Part shown: positions 8,126 to 15,559 of the stretch, in pieces
Position numbering within the stretch: the stretch's first letter is position 1
Layout: each line of letters starts with the position of its first letter
Origin: Paraburkholderia ferrariae NBRC 106233
GTDB lineage: Bacteria; Pseudomonadota; Gammaproteobacteria; Burkholderiales; Burkholderiaceae
Assembly: GCF_000685035.1 (NCBI RefSeq)
Contig: NZ_BAYB01000022.1
Coordinates: 62,001-126,000 of the forward strand
Direction of reading: 5' to 3'
DNA: 64,000 nt
Notes under the pieces: model-generated
Database searches by the model: none
What the model saw: only the letters and a program-made list of their open reading frames with translations
Told to the model about the DNA's origin: nothing
Position numbers and translations under genes: made by a program

Positions 8126-8143
8126 TATCGCAATATGATATAT
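8126..8143. promoter_or_regulatory. Second MarR-type operator candidate, upstream of the HPP-CBS gene
   Basis: TATCGCAATATGATATAT here aligns with TATCACAACGTGATACAT at 6812-6829, identical in 14 of 18 positions, all differences being transitions. The region is strikingly AT-rich and lies about 30 nt before the TTG start, where a promoter is expected. Confidence 0.6.
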
Positions 8144-8375
8144 CGGCTCGTACACCCGCATCGGGCCGTCACGGCGAACCGCAGGTAACGACGGGAAATG
8201 CGGGATGAATCGCGGCGGCGCGCTCAGGCAGTCAAGAAGTCTGGCGCCGTGCCGATATTGCAGAGGAGAGACCCGCGATTGGCGGGTGTGGCAACGCACG
8301 AACGACACGCACTGAGAACGCACGAACATGCGCGGCGGTTCGGTCAGGCCGCTGCGCCAGGAGATAGGCGCGGTG

Positions 8376-10661
8376 ATGGGCTATTCGGAAAGGGCGGATG
8401 GCGCGGGCGGTGCGCAGCCAGGCGACATGCACCCGGTTGAAGGTTCGGCGCAGGAGGCGTTCGCATTCGAGCGCGGCATGCTCAAGCTCATCGCGCGCAG
8501 CATGCCGTTGCCCGAACTGCTCGCCGAGGTGTGCCGGCGCGCCGAGCGTTTGCTCGGCGAGGGCTCGGCGTGTTCCATCCTGCTGCTCGATGCAGACGGG
8601 CGGCATTTGCGCGTGGGCAGCGCGCCGTCGCTGCCCGAGCCTTACCATCGCGAGTTCGACGGCTCGCCGGTGGGGCCGGGCAGCAGCCCGTCGGGCACGG
8701 CGATGTACGAGAACCGCGTGGTGACCGTCGAGGATTTCCGCGAGGAAACCGGCTGGGGCGAGTACGCACGCATCGCGCTGGCGAGCGGCGTGCGCGCCTG
8801 TTGGACGATGCCGCTCGACAACGAAGCCGGCGGCGTGCTGGGCGCGCTCGCGGTGTATCATCGCGTGCCCTGGCGGCCGAGCGAGGCCGAGGAAGCGCTG
8901 TTGCGCGACATCGCCCTGAGCGCGGCGGCCATGCTCAACCAGCAGACCATTGCCGAGCGGCTCTCGCAGAGCGAAGAGCACCACCGCCTCGTGGTCGATC
9001 ATCTGAACGAGGGGATTGTCGTGCAGTCGCGCGACGACACGGTGCTGGCGTTCAACCGCAGTGCGCGCCGCATTCTGCGCCTGCCCGACGACGCGATCGG
9101 CCAAAGCATCCTGAACGTGATTCCGCGCGTGCTCGACGACAACGGGCTGCCCATGCGCCACGCGCAGCGCCCGAGCATGCGCGCGCTGCGCACCGGCAAG
9201 CCGGTGATCGGCCAGACGGCGGGGCTCGAACTCGCGAACGGAGAAGTGGTCTGGGTCACGGAAAACGTGCTGCCGATTTTCCGGCCGGGCGAGGCCGAGG
9301 CGGTTTCCGTGGTGGTGTCGTTCGCCGATATCGGCGCGGTGCGCGAAGCGCAGCAGCAACTGCGCTACCTGGCCACCCGCGATCCGCTTACGGGCCTTTA
9401 TAACCGCACGTATCTGGCCGATTGCATGCGTGACCTGCTCGATACCGGGGAGGACGGGCCGCGCCTTGCGCTGCTTTTTGTCGATCTGGACGGCTTCAAG
9501 AAGGTGAACGATACGGGCGGCCACGAGGCAGGCGACGTGCTGCTGCGCGTGGTGGCGGAACGTCTTGCGCGCTGCGTGCGCGAAACCGACACGCTCGCGC
9601 GCGTGGGCGGCGACGAATTCGTGATTGCCATGCGGCATCACGACGACGAAGGCGAAATCGTGGCGTTGGCGCAGCGGGTGCTCGACGCCATTGCCGTGCC
9701 GTTCGCCGTGGCCGGCAACGAATACTACCTGGGCGCCTCCATCGGCATCAGCCGTTTTCCCGAAGACGGACTCGATGCCGCCGCGCTCATGCGCAACGCC
9801 GATTCCGCCATGTACGTCGCCAAGCAGCGCGGCACCAACCAGTTCCAGTTTTTCACGACCGAATTGCGGCACCGCTTGCAGCGCCGCTTCCTCGTGGAGC
9901 AGATGCTGCGGCGTGCGCTGGCCTCGGGCGAGCTTTCGCTCGTGTACCAGCCTATCGTGGACGGCACGACGGGCCGGCCGATTGGCGCCGAGGCCCTGCT
10001 GCGCTGGGAAAGCAGCGAGCTGGGCCCCGTGTATCCGGCCGAATTCATTCCGGTGGCCGAAGACACCGGCATGATCATCGCGATCGGGCACTGGGTGCTG
10101 GAGCACGCGTGCCGCCAGGCCGCACAGTGGCGCCGCGTGCTGGCGCCGGACTTCGTGATGGCCGTGAACCTCTCGCCGCGCCAGTTCACCGAGGGGCTGG
10201 TCGAGCAGGTGGAGCGCTGCCTTGCGCAGACCGGGCTCGACCCCGCCGGGCTGGAGCTGGAAATTACGGAAGGACTACTGATGAACGACAGCCAGGCCGT
10301 GATGCCGATGCTCAATGCGATCAACGCGCTCGGCGTGCGGATTTCCGTGGACGACTTCGGCACCGGCTATTCGTCGCTCTCCTACCTGAAGCGCTTTCCG
10401 CTTCATCACCTCAAGGTCGATCGCTCGTTCGTGATGGGCTTGCCCGACAATCGCGATTCGGCCGCCATCACGCAGGCGGTGGTCGCCATGGCGCATTCGC
10501 TCGGCATGCGGGTCACGGCCGAAGGCGTGGAAACGCCCGAACAGTCGTCGTTCCTGAAATCGCTCGGCTGCGAGCGGCAGCAGGGCTATCTGTTCGGGCG
10601 GCCGGTGTCCGCCTCGGCCTATGCCGCCATGCTGCGCGAAGGGCGCGAGGCGGTTTCGTAG
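8376..10661 (+). CDS. GAF-PAS-GGDEF-EAL cyclic-di-GMP signalling protein
   Basis: About 761 aa, apparently cytosolic. Order of domains: GAF (about 30-190), PAS (about 205-325), GGDEF (about 340-500) and EAL (about 515-755). The cyclase signature GGDEF is intact (about residue 410) with an RETD inhibitory site five residues before it; the phosphodiesterase part keeps EALLRW and DDFGTGYSS. Both activities are therefore possible and either may dominate. The start at ATG 8376 (or GTG 8373) has AGGAG at 8359-8363; the frame is open back to ATG 8328, which has no clear ribosome site. Stands alone; effector of the GAF domain unknown. Confidence 0.92.
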   Translation: MGYSERADGAGGAQPGDMHPVEGSAQEAFAFERGMLKLIARSMPLPELLAEVCRRAERLLGEGSACSILLLDADGRHLRVGSAPSLPEPYHREFDGSPVGPGSSPSGTAMYENRVVTVEDFREETGWGEYARIALASGVRACWTMPLDNEAGGVLGALAVYHRVPWRPSEAEEALLRDIALSAAAMLNQQTIAERLSQSEEHHRLVVDHLNEGIVVQSRDDTVLAFNRSARRILRLPDDAIGQSILNVIPRVLDDNGLPMRHAQRPSMRALRTGKPVIGQTAGLELANGEVVWVTENVLPIFRPGEAEAVSVVVSFADIGAVREAQQQLRYLATRDPLTGLYNRTYLADCMRDLLDTGEDGPRLALLFVDLDGFKKVNDTGGHEAGDVLLRVVAERLARCVRETDTLARVGGDEFVIAMRHHDDEGEIVALAQRVLDAIAVPFAVAGNEYYLGASIGISRFPEDGLDAAALMRNADSAMYVAKQRGTNQFQFFTTELRHRLQRRFLVEQMLRRALASGELSLVYQPIVDGTTGRPIGAEALLRWESSELGPVYPAEFIPVAEDTGMIIAIGHWVLEHACRQAAQWRRVLAPDFVMAVNLSPRQFTEGLVEQVERCLAQTGLDPAGLELEITEGLLMNDSQAVMPMLNAINALGVRISVDDFGTGYSSLSYLKRFPLHHLKVDRSFVMGLPDNRDSAAITQAVVAMAHSLGMRVTAEGVETPEQSSFLKSLGCERQQGYLFGRPVSASAYAAMLREGREAVS

Positions 10662-10707
10662 CGGCGCGGTTTGCGTCGAACCCGCTATGGCGGGCGCTCT
10701 TGCTGCT

Positions 10708-11166
10708 TTACGCGGGAATAGACCTCGCCATTTCCGTGGTGGGCGCCCAGCCGAGACCCGCGTAAAGGCTGCGGCCCTGCGCGGTCGAATGGAGAATGGC
10801 GTACTGCACGCCGCGCCGGGCGAACTCGGCGTCGGCCAGGCTCATCAACTGGCGCGCGAGTCCGCGGCGCCGCGCGGCCGGCTCCACGTACACGTTGAGC
10901 ACATAGCCGCGCACGTCCTGCTCGGGGTGCGCCGGGTGCGGCGGCCAGTCGATCACCATCAGGCCGACGCCCGCAACGGGCACGCCCGCTTCGTGAAGAA
11001 GGAAGCCGAAGTACGAGCCGTCGCGCAGGCGCGGTTCGAGCCACGTGCGGAAGTGCGCGGTCATCGTGCGCAGCGTAAGCTCGTCGCGGCCCGCGTCCCG
11101 AAACATCGCTTCGCGGTGGCGGCAGATCAGATCGAGGTCGCTTTCGTTCACGGCACGCACTTCCAT
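10708..11166 (-). CDS. GNAT-family N-acetyltransferase
   Basis: 152 aa. The GNAT core is clear: conserved strand VLNVYVEPAARRRGLARQLM with the acetyl-CoA-binding R-x-x-G-x-A (RRRGLA) loop, and the closing segment ILHSTAQGRSLYAGLGW. An AAAGGAG ribosome site precedes ATG 11166. It converges with the cyclic-di-GMP gene and stands apart from the membrane-protein gene upstream (199 nt). Substrate cannot be inferred. Confidence 0.88.
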   Translation of the reverse strand: MEVRAVNESDLDLICRHREAMFRDAGRDELTLRTMTAHFRTWLEPRLRDGSYFGFLLHEAGVPVAGVGLMVIDWPPHPAHPEQDVRGYVLNVYVEPAARRRGLARQLMSLADAEFARRGVQYAILHSTAQGRSLYAGLGWAPTTEMARSIPA

Positions 11167-11286
11167 TCGCTGGCTCCTTTCAAGGGGTTTCAGGGGAGGG
11201 GAGCCCGATGATAGCGCGTTCGCAGGGGCTGCCCTGGCGCCGCGCCCCGAAACGACGCAATGGGTGAGCGAACCCGGCGCGCATCA

Positions 11287-11300
11287 TGTGATCGATCACA
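11287..11300. promoter_or_regulatory. Perfect 14-bp palindrome TGTGATCGATCACA
   Basis: This self-complementary site lies 121 nt upstream of the GNAT gene in a 199-nt intergenic stretch. It resembles a Crp/Fnr-class half-site pair (TGTGA and TCACA) but with a 4-bp instead of 6-bp spacer, so a different regulator is as likely. Confidence 0.35.
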
Positions 11301-11365
11301 CGAAGCCGCTTTCGCAGGATTGGAGGTCTGAGTTTCGTATTCCTTATGATTTTTCAGCCACCTCC

Positions 11366-12088
11366 TCAATATCCCGCCAGGCGAGCTATCCTTCTCACCT
11401 GCCGCGGGAGCACGATATACATCCCCCACGCCACGAGCCACACGGCGTGAATCAGCCCTTGCGCGTGGTACGGCAGCCGCCAGCCCACGTAGGCGATCAG
11501 CAGGCTGCCCGGTATCGACCACGCGTACGTGGTCAAACCCATCAACGTTGCCTGGGTCAAGCCAAAGCGCGCGGGCCTCGGCAGGGCGTGTGCAACGAGC
11601 CCGCTCTTCACCATGTATCCCGCCAGAGGCAGGATCAGCAGGACGTAGATCAGCACGCTTACCAGCAAGGGCGCAAACGAGACCAGGAAGGCCCAGCCGG
11701 GCACGTTCCACACGGGGCCGTGCGTCATCAGATCCGACTCCAGGCTCCGGAACGACCCGCCCGATCTCACGAGAAAGTGGAACGCCATGAAGCAGACGGC
11801 AAAGACGAACGCACTGGCGAGCCACTGGCGCCACGCGCAGGACCACCATAAGGCGAGTCGCTGGCCGAAGGTTATGCTGCGGTCGATCCTGAAGAGGGCG
11901 CGCCGGTCCGTGAGCATGGCAAGGACGACCAGCGCGGCAAAGAGCGCGGCCACGACAGCGAGCCCCAGCGGATACACGAAGAACCCGGGATGCTGCCCGG
12001 CGGCGCTCGCGGGGTGGGCAAATTGCTGCAGATGCCTCGCGACGTACTCCGAAGGGTCGTGCAGCGGCGCATTGGCGTTCGTGGTCAT
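11366..12088 (-). CDS. Hypothetical membrane protein
   Basis: 240 aa with four to five hydrophobic segments: near residues 37-58 (VYPLGLAVVAALFAALVVLAML), 83-105, 137-165 (SFAPLLVSVLIYVLLILPLAGYM in outline), and two near the C-terminus. Charged loops between them are short. I do not recognise a family. The start at ATG 12088 is chosen over an upstream in-frame GTG because AGGGAAG lies 6 nt before it. No operon partner; it reads away from the PAS-LuxR regulator, with 189 nt between the two starts. Confidence 0.75.
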   Translation of the reverse strand: MTTNANAPLHDPSEYVARHLQQFAHPASAAGQHPGFFVYPLGLAVVAALFAALVVLAMLTDRRALFRIDRSITFGQRLALWWSCAWRQWLASAFVFAVCFMAFHFLVRSGGSFRSLESDLMTHGPVWNVPGWAFLVSFAPLLVSVLIYVLLILPLAGYMVKSGLVAHALPRPARFGLTQATLMGLTTYAWSIPGSLLIAYVGWRLPYHAQGLIHAVWLVAWGMYIVLPRQVRRIARLAGY

Positions 12089-12277
12089 GTCGTCTTCCCT
12101 GCGCCGTGCTGGCGGTGAATCCGCCACGTTTCGGATGTTTGCATTTTAGAATTCATCAGTCGAATGTCCAGCGCCGCCCGAAATTTGCCTGGGCGATGCG
12201 GACACAACCACGTAAGATGGGCGCAATCGCGGTTCAGGCAGCCCTCACCCTGCAGCGCACCGGAAAATCCAGACGCC

Positions 12278-12880
12278 ATGAAGCGCAACGAAGCCCTGGA
12301 ACTCGTCATGACGGCCGCCGAGTTTTCTCCCGACGCGACCTTCCTCGTGGACGAACGGGGGCGCATTCGCTACGTGAGCTATGCGTGCGCGGAGATCTTC
12401 GGCTTCGAGCCGTCTGCGTTCATCGATCAGCAGATCATCGATTTCGTGGTGCCGGCCGATCAGGACGCGACGCTACGGGAGGCGAAGGAGGTACTGGCGG
12501 GTCGCAAGCGCGTGGGGTTCGAAAACCGCTACCTCCATCGCGACGGCAGCGATGTCCATATCACCTGGTCCGCGCGCTGGCTCGCGCACGAGCGGTTGCG
12601 CGTGGGCGTCGCGCGCGACGTGACGCACCTGCGGCGCCGCGACACGGAGCTCGCCGTGCTGCTGGCCATGCTGGCGCCGCACGAGCGCAAAGTCCTTGAA
12701 TTGCTATTGACAGAGGCCACGGAAAAACAGATCGCCGAACGGCTGGGGCTGGCCGTTTCCACCACGCATTCGTATATCACCGGCATCTTTCGCAAATACG
12801 GCGTGCGCGGCCGCGCGGGCCTCATGAGTTTGTGGCTCAGGCAACTTTCGTCGGGAAGCTGGCCGCCGAAGACAAGATAG
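12278..12880 (+). CDS. PAS domain-containing LuxR-type transcriptional regulator
   Basis: About 200 aa. An N-terminal PAS domain (about 10-120; SPDATFLVDERGRIRYVS, FGFEPSAFI) is followed by a LuxR/GerE helix-turn-helix (about 133-195; LAPHERKVLELLLTEATEKQ then IAERLGLAVSTTHSYITGIF). It has no receiver domain, so it probably senses a small ligand or redox state directly. ATG 12278 (MKRNEALEL) is used; the frame is open to 12164 but the extension has no domain character. Divergent from the membrane-protein gene. Confidence 0.87.
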   Translation: MKRNEALELVMTAAEFSPDATFLVDERGRIRYVSYACAEIFGFEPSAFIDQQIIDFVVPADQDATLREAKEVLAGRKRVGFENRYLHRDGSDVHITWSARWLAHERLRVGVARDVTHLRRRDTELAVLLAMLAPHERKVLELLLTEATEKQIAERLGLAVSTTHSYITGIFRKYGVRGRAGLMSLWLRQLSSGSWPPKTR

Positions 12881-12897
12881 GTACAGCGAAGGGAGTA

Positions 12898-13173
12898 TCA
12901 GGTGAAATGCGTGGGTTTGCCGGAAAACGTTTGCGACGGTTCGGCGGGAGGCGCGAGGCGTTCCATCAGGTAACGCAGACGCTGGCGGTGCAGCGGAAGC
13001 AGGTCGGGCGCGGCCAGCAATTGCTGCACGCGTCCGAGCCAGTAACGCTGCCCGAAGATCGTGCAGGCATCTGCAACCGATAATACGCGTTCCAGATGCG
13101 CGATGGCTGCGTCCGCGGTCTTCGCACCATGCGGCACTTCGTCCGGCTTTGCCCCCGCTGTCCGTGCTTTCAT
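12898..13173 (-). CDS. Small hypothetical protein
   Basis: 91 aa, Ala- and Leu-rich, largely helical, with no signal peptide or membrane segment. GAGAG lies 6 nt before ATG 13173 and codon usage matches neighbours, which supports it as a real gene. The stretch IAHLERVLSVADACTIFGQR followed by W-L-G-R-V-Q-Q-L-L-A suggests a helical bundle. It converges with the PAS-LuxR gene with 17 nt between stops. Function not recognised. Confidence 0.6.
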   Translation of the reverse strand: MKARTAGAKPDEVPHGAKTADAAIAHLERVLSVADACTIFGQRYWLGRVQQLLAAPDLLPLHRQRLRYLMERLAPPAEPSQTFSGKPTHFT

Positions 13174-13578
13174 GTGGTTCTCTCAGGTTGCTATGGTCTT
13201 TTCGACTCTTGACGGTTCGGCATCGCTACGCAAACGGCGCGTAGCCGATACCTCTTTCTAGTGGTTCTATGTGTTGCTACAGGCTGGTCTCTCGCTTGTG
13301 ACAGTGCGCTTTCGCCTTACAACCATCCTAGCGAAGAGGGTGGGCCCATCATACCCTGCTAATCAGAGGGGCCGAAGGCGCGGGGCAAGCCTCGTTTCGA
13401 ATGTGAGCAAGGCATTCCCCCACTTCTTCCCGGCGGCCCGAAACCCCTGCCCCGCCTGCGATTCCACCCTTTTGCGCCAGGCGCCGAATGCGAGTTTTAA
13501 ATGTGAGCATTTGCTTATATTCTGACTTCGTCGGGCGGTCATGGCATGGGGCCTCCGCCACAGTTTGAGAGAACGACG
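13174..13578. other. 405-nt intergenic region with a repeated decamer
   Basis: Lower in GC than its surroundings. The decamer AATGTGAGCA occurs at 13400-13409 and again at 13500-13509, exactly 100 nt apart in the same orientation. A TTATATT stretch after the second copy could be a -10 element for the VOC gene. I see no convincing gene. Confidence 0.5.
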
Positions 13579-13983
13579 ATGACGGAATGGATCAAGAGCA
13601 TGAAGCTCAACCACCTGAGTTTTCCTTCGGCCGATACGGCCGCCACAGCGGCTTTCTTCGAGCGTTACCTGGGCTTCACGATCTCGGGAAGGTGGGAGAA
13701 GTCGTATATCCTCAAGCGCCCGGGTTTCGACGTGGTGATCGACCACGCCGGCGAAACACCCGCATGGCCGAGAGCATTTCACGCGGGGTTCGAACTGCCG
13801 AGTTTCGACGCCGTTCAGGCGTTGTACGAGCGATTCAAGGCCGAGGGCGTGGAGATGGAGACGGAGGTCTTCAACAATGGCCGCGGTTCGCGATTCTTTT
13901 GCCGCGCGCCGGGCGGCGTGATGTTCGAGATCAATACGCGCCGCGATGCCGCACCGGAATACCAGGGCACCTTCGAAGAGTGA
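13579..13983 (+). CDS. VOC superfamily protein (glyoxalase/bleomycin resistance/dioxygenase fold)
   Basis: 134 aa, two beta-alpha-beta-beta-beta modules. The N-terminal LNHLSFPSADTAATAAFFER offers the first metal ligand (His), and the C-terminal CRAPGGVMFEINT the usual glutamate; His in FHAGFELP is the likely middle ligand. Start ATG 13579 has GAGAG 7 nt upstream. The downstream methyltransferase begins 8 nt after its stop, so the two are an operon. Substrate unknown; candidates include a lactoylglutathione-like adduct. Confidence 0.85.
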   Translation: MTEWIKSMKLNHLSFPSADTAATAAFFERYLGFTISGRWEKSYILKRPGFDVVIDHAGETPAWPRAFHAGFELPSFDAVQALYERFKAEGVEMETEVFNNGRGSRFFCRAPGGVMFEINTRRDAAPEYQGTFEE

Positions 13984-13991
13984 GTACGCAC

Positions 13992-14657
13992 ATGAATACA
14001 TTGACTACCGCTCCGGTTGCGCCGCTGCTCGACCGGCTGTTCAAGGATGCAGACGCCGCTTCGCCGATGGCGAACCCGGCCATCGCCGCGATTCCGGCGG
14101 AAGAGCGCGCGCGTCTCATGCGCAGCAAGACGGACTATCTCGACTTCTATGGAGAACTAAAGGATTTTCCGCTCGCCGTGTCGCGCGAAACGGGGCTGCT
14201 GCTCTACATGCTGGCGCGCAGCAGCCGGGCCGCGACGATCGTGGAGTTCGGCACGTCGTTCGGCATTTCGACGCTGCATCTCGCGGCGGCACTGCGCGAC
14301 AATGGCGGCGGCCGGCTCATCACGAGCGAGTTCGAGCCGTCCAAGGTGGCGCGCGCCCGCGCCAATCTCACGGCGGGCGGCGTGCTCGATCTCGTGGAGA
14401 TCCGCGAGGGCGACGCACTGCAAACGCTCAGCGCCGGCCTGCCGGAGACGGTGGACCTGCTGCTGCTCGACGGCGCGAAGGCGCTCTATCCGGAGGTTCT
14501 GAGCCTCGTCGAGCATCATCTGCGGCCAGGCGCGCTCATTGTTGCCGACAACGCCGACTACAGCCCGGAGTACCTGGAGCGCGTGCGGTCGCCGGAAGCG
14601 GGCTATCTGTCGCTGCCCTTTGCCGAGGACGTGGAGCTTTCCATGCGGCTTGCCTGA
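13992..14657 (+). CDS. O-methyltransferase (class I SAM-dependent)
   Basis: 221 aa. Visible: the SAM-binding strand and loop VEFGTSFGISTLHLAAAL (near residue 80), the acidic end of strand 2 (TSEFEPSK), GDALQTL and the strand-4 D-x-x-x-x-D pair LLLLDGAKALY. This arrangement is that of the catechol-O-methyltransferase/caffeoyl-CoA family, with an N-terminal helical cap. The gene is 8 nt behind the VOC gene, which suggests a shared small-molecule modification pathway. Confidence 0.85.
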   Translation: MNTLTTAPVAPLLDRLFKDADAASPMANPAIAAIPAEERARLMRSKTDYLDFYGELKDFPLAVSRETGLLLYMLARSSRAATIVEFGTSFGISTLHLAAALRDNGGGRLITSEFEPSKVARARANLTAGGVLDLVEIREGDALQTLSAGLPETVDLLLLDGAKALYPEVLSLVEHHLRPGALIVADNADYSPEYLERVRSPEAGYLSLPFAEDVELSMRLA

Positions 14658-14905
14658 GCGCGATGTAGTTTTTACAGGCACAACGGCCCCGGGGCGCAGG
14701 TCTGCACCGGGGCCGGCGGGCTTGAGCGCTGGTACGGGGTTTGCATGCGCTGGTACGGGGTTTGCGTGATTACGGCGGATTATGAGTCCGCCGCCGCCTT
14801 AGCCCGCCGCCCCTTGCGGCGCAGCATTCTGATCCGATCCGGCCCGACCTTGTAGACTGAACGCCTCGGGGCCCCTTGCCCCCCGGTATTCACTGCGAGA
14901 CATCG
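14658..14905. other. Intergenic region with a GC hairpin and a 19-bp tandem duplication
   Basis: CGGCCCCGG and CCGGGGCCG form a 9-bp stem about 30 nt after the methyltransferase stop and may end that transcript. GCGCTGGTACGGGGTTTGC then occurs at 14726-14744 and 14747-14765 (period 21). A further small hairpin GGCGGA/TCCGCC follows. The MlaC-like gene starts at 14906. Confidence 0.55.
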
Positions 14906-15559
14906 ATGAACAGGCTTCTGCCCCGGTTTTCTTCCAGGCTCTTTCTCCTGATCGCGCTGCTGGCCCCGCTCGTGAGTGCGGCACCGGCGCGCGCCGGCAC
15001 CGCGGTGGATCAGTCCGATCCGCAGGCGCTCATCAAGACGGCCACCCAGCAGGTGCTGGACGAAGTGCGCACCCAGGCCATCGCGCCGGACGACATCCCC
15101 CGCATCCGCGGCGTCGTGGACCGGGACATCCTGCCCTATGTCGATTTCCGGCGCACGACCCGGCTTTCCATGGGCCGCCATTGGCGCACGGCCACGCCCG
15201 CCCAGCAGGAGCAGATCGTCGCGCAGTTCCAGGCGCTGCTGATCCATCTGTATTCGGGCGCGCTGGCGCAACTGAAGCCCGACCAGCAGATCGACTATCT
15301 GCCGATGCGCATGGCGCCCGAGGACACCGACGCCGTGGTGCGCACGCTTGCCCAGACGAACGGCAAGCCCATGGAGATAGACTATCGGCTGTACAAGACG
15401 CCGCAGGGATGGCGGCTCTACGACCTGAACGTGCTCGGCGCGTGGCTCATCCAGACCTACCGGCAGCAGTTCAACGAGAAGATCCAGGAGGGCGGCATCG
15501 ATGGGCTGATCCAGTTCCTCGCGGCGCGTAACCAGGAACTCAGTTCGGGCAAGTCGTGA
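14906..15559 (+). CDS. MlaC/Ttg2D-family phospholipid-binding periplasmic protein
   Basis: About 217 aa. A signal peptide is clear (MNRLLPRFSSRLFLLIALLA, cleavage after A-P-A-R-A). The mature protein has the family features: VDRDILPYVDFRRTTRLSMG with the conserved D-x-x-R-x-x-x-x-x-G-x-x-W (RHWRTAT), QFQALLIHLYSGAL, and the C-terminal VLGAWLIQTYRQQF. MlaC shuttles phospholipids between outer and inner membrane. This copy is not in an mla operon but is translationally coupled to a PerM-type permease. Start ATG 14906 fits the signal peptide. Confidence 0.88.
   Translation: MNRLLPRFSSRLFLLIALLAPLVSAAPARAGTAVDQSDPQALIKTATQQVLDEVRTQAIAPDDIPRIRGVVDRDILPYVDFRRTTRLSMGRHWRTATPAQQEQIVAQFQALLIHLYSGALAQLKPDQQIDYLPMRMAPEDTDAVVRTLAQTNGKPMEIDYRLYKTPQGWRLYDLNVLGAWLIQTYRQQFNEKIQEGGIDGLIQFLAARNQELSSGKS

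Noticed and set aside
8232..10106. A 624-codon minus-strand open frame
   Set aside because: It lies antisense to the GAF-PAS-GGDEF-EAL gene and has shadow-type composition.
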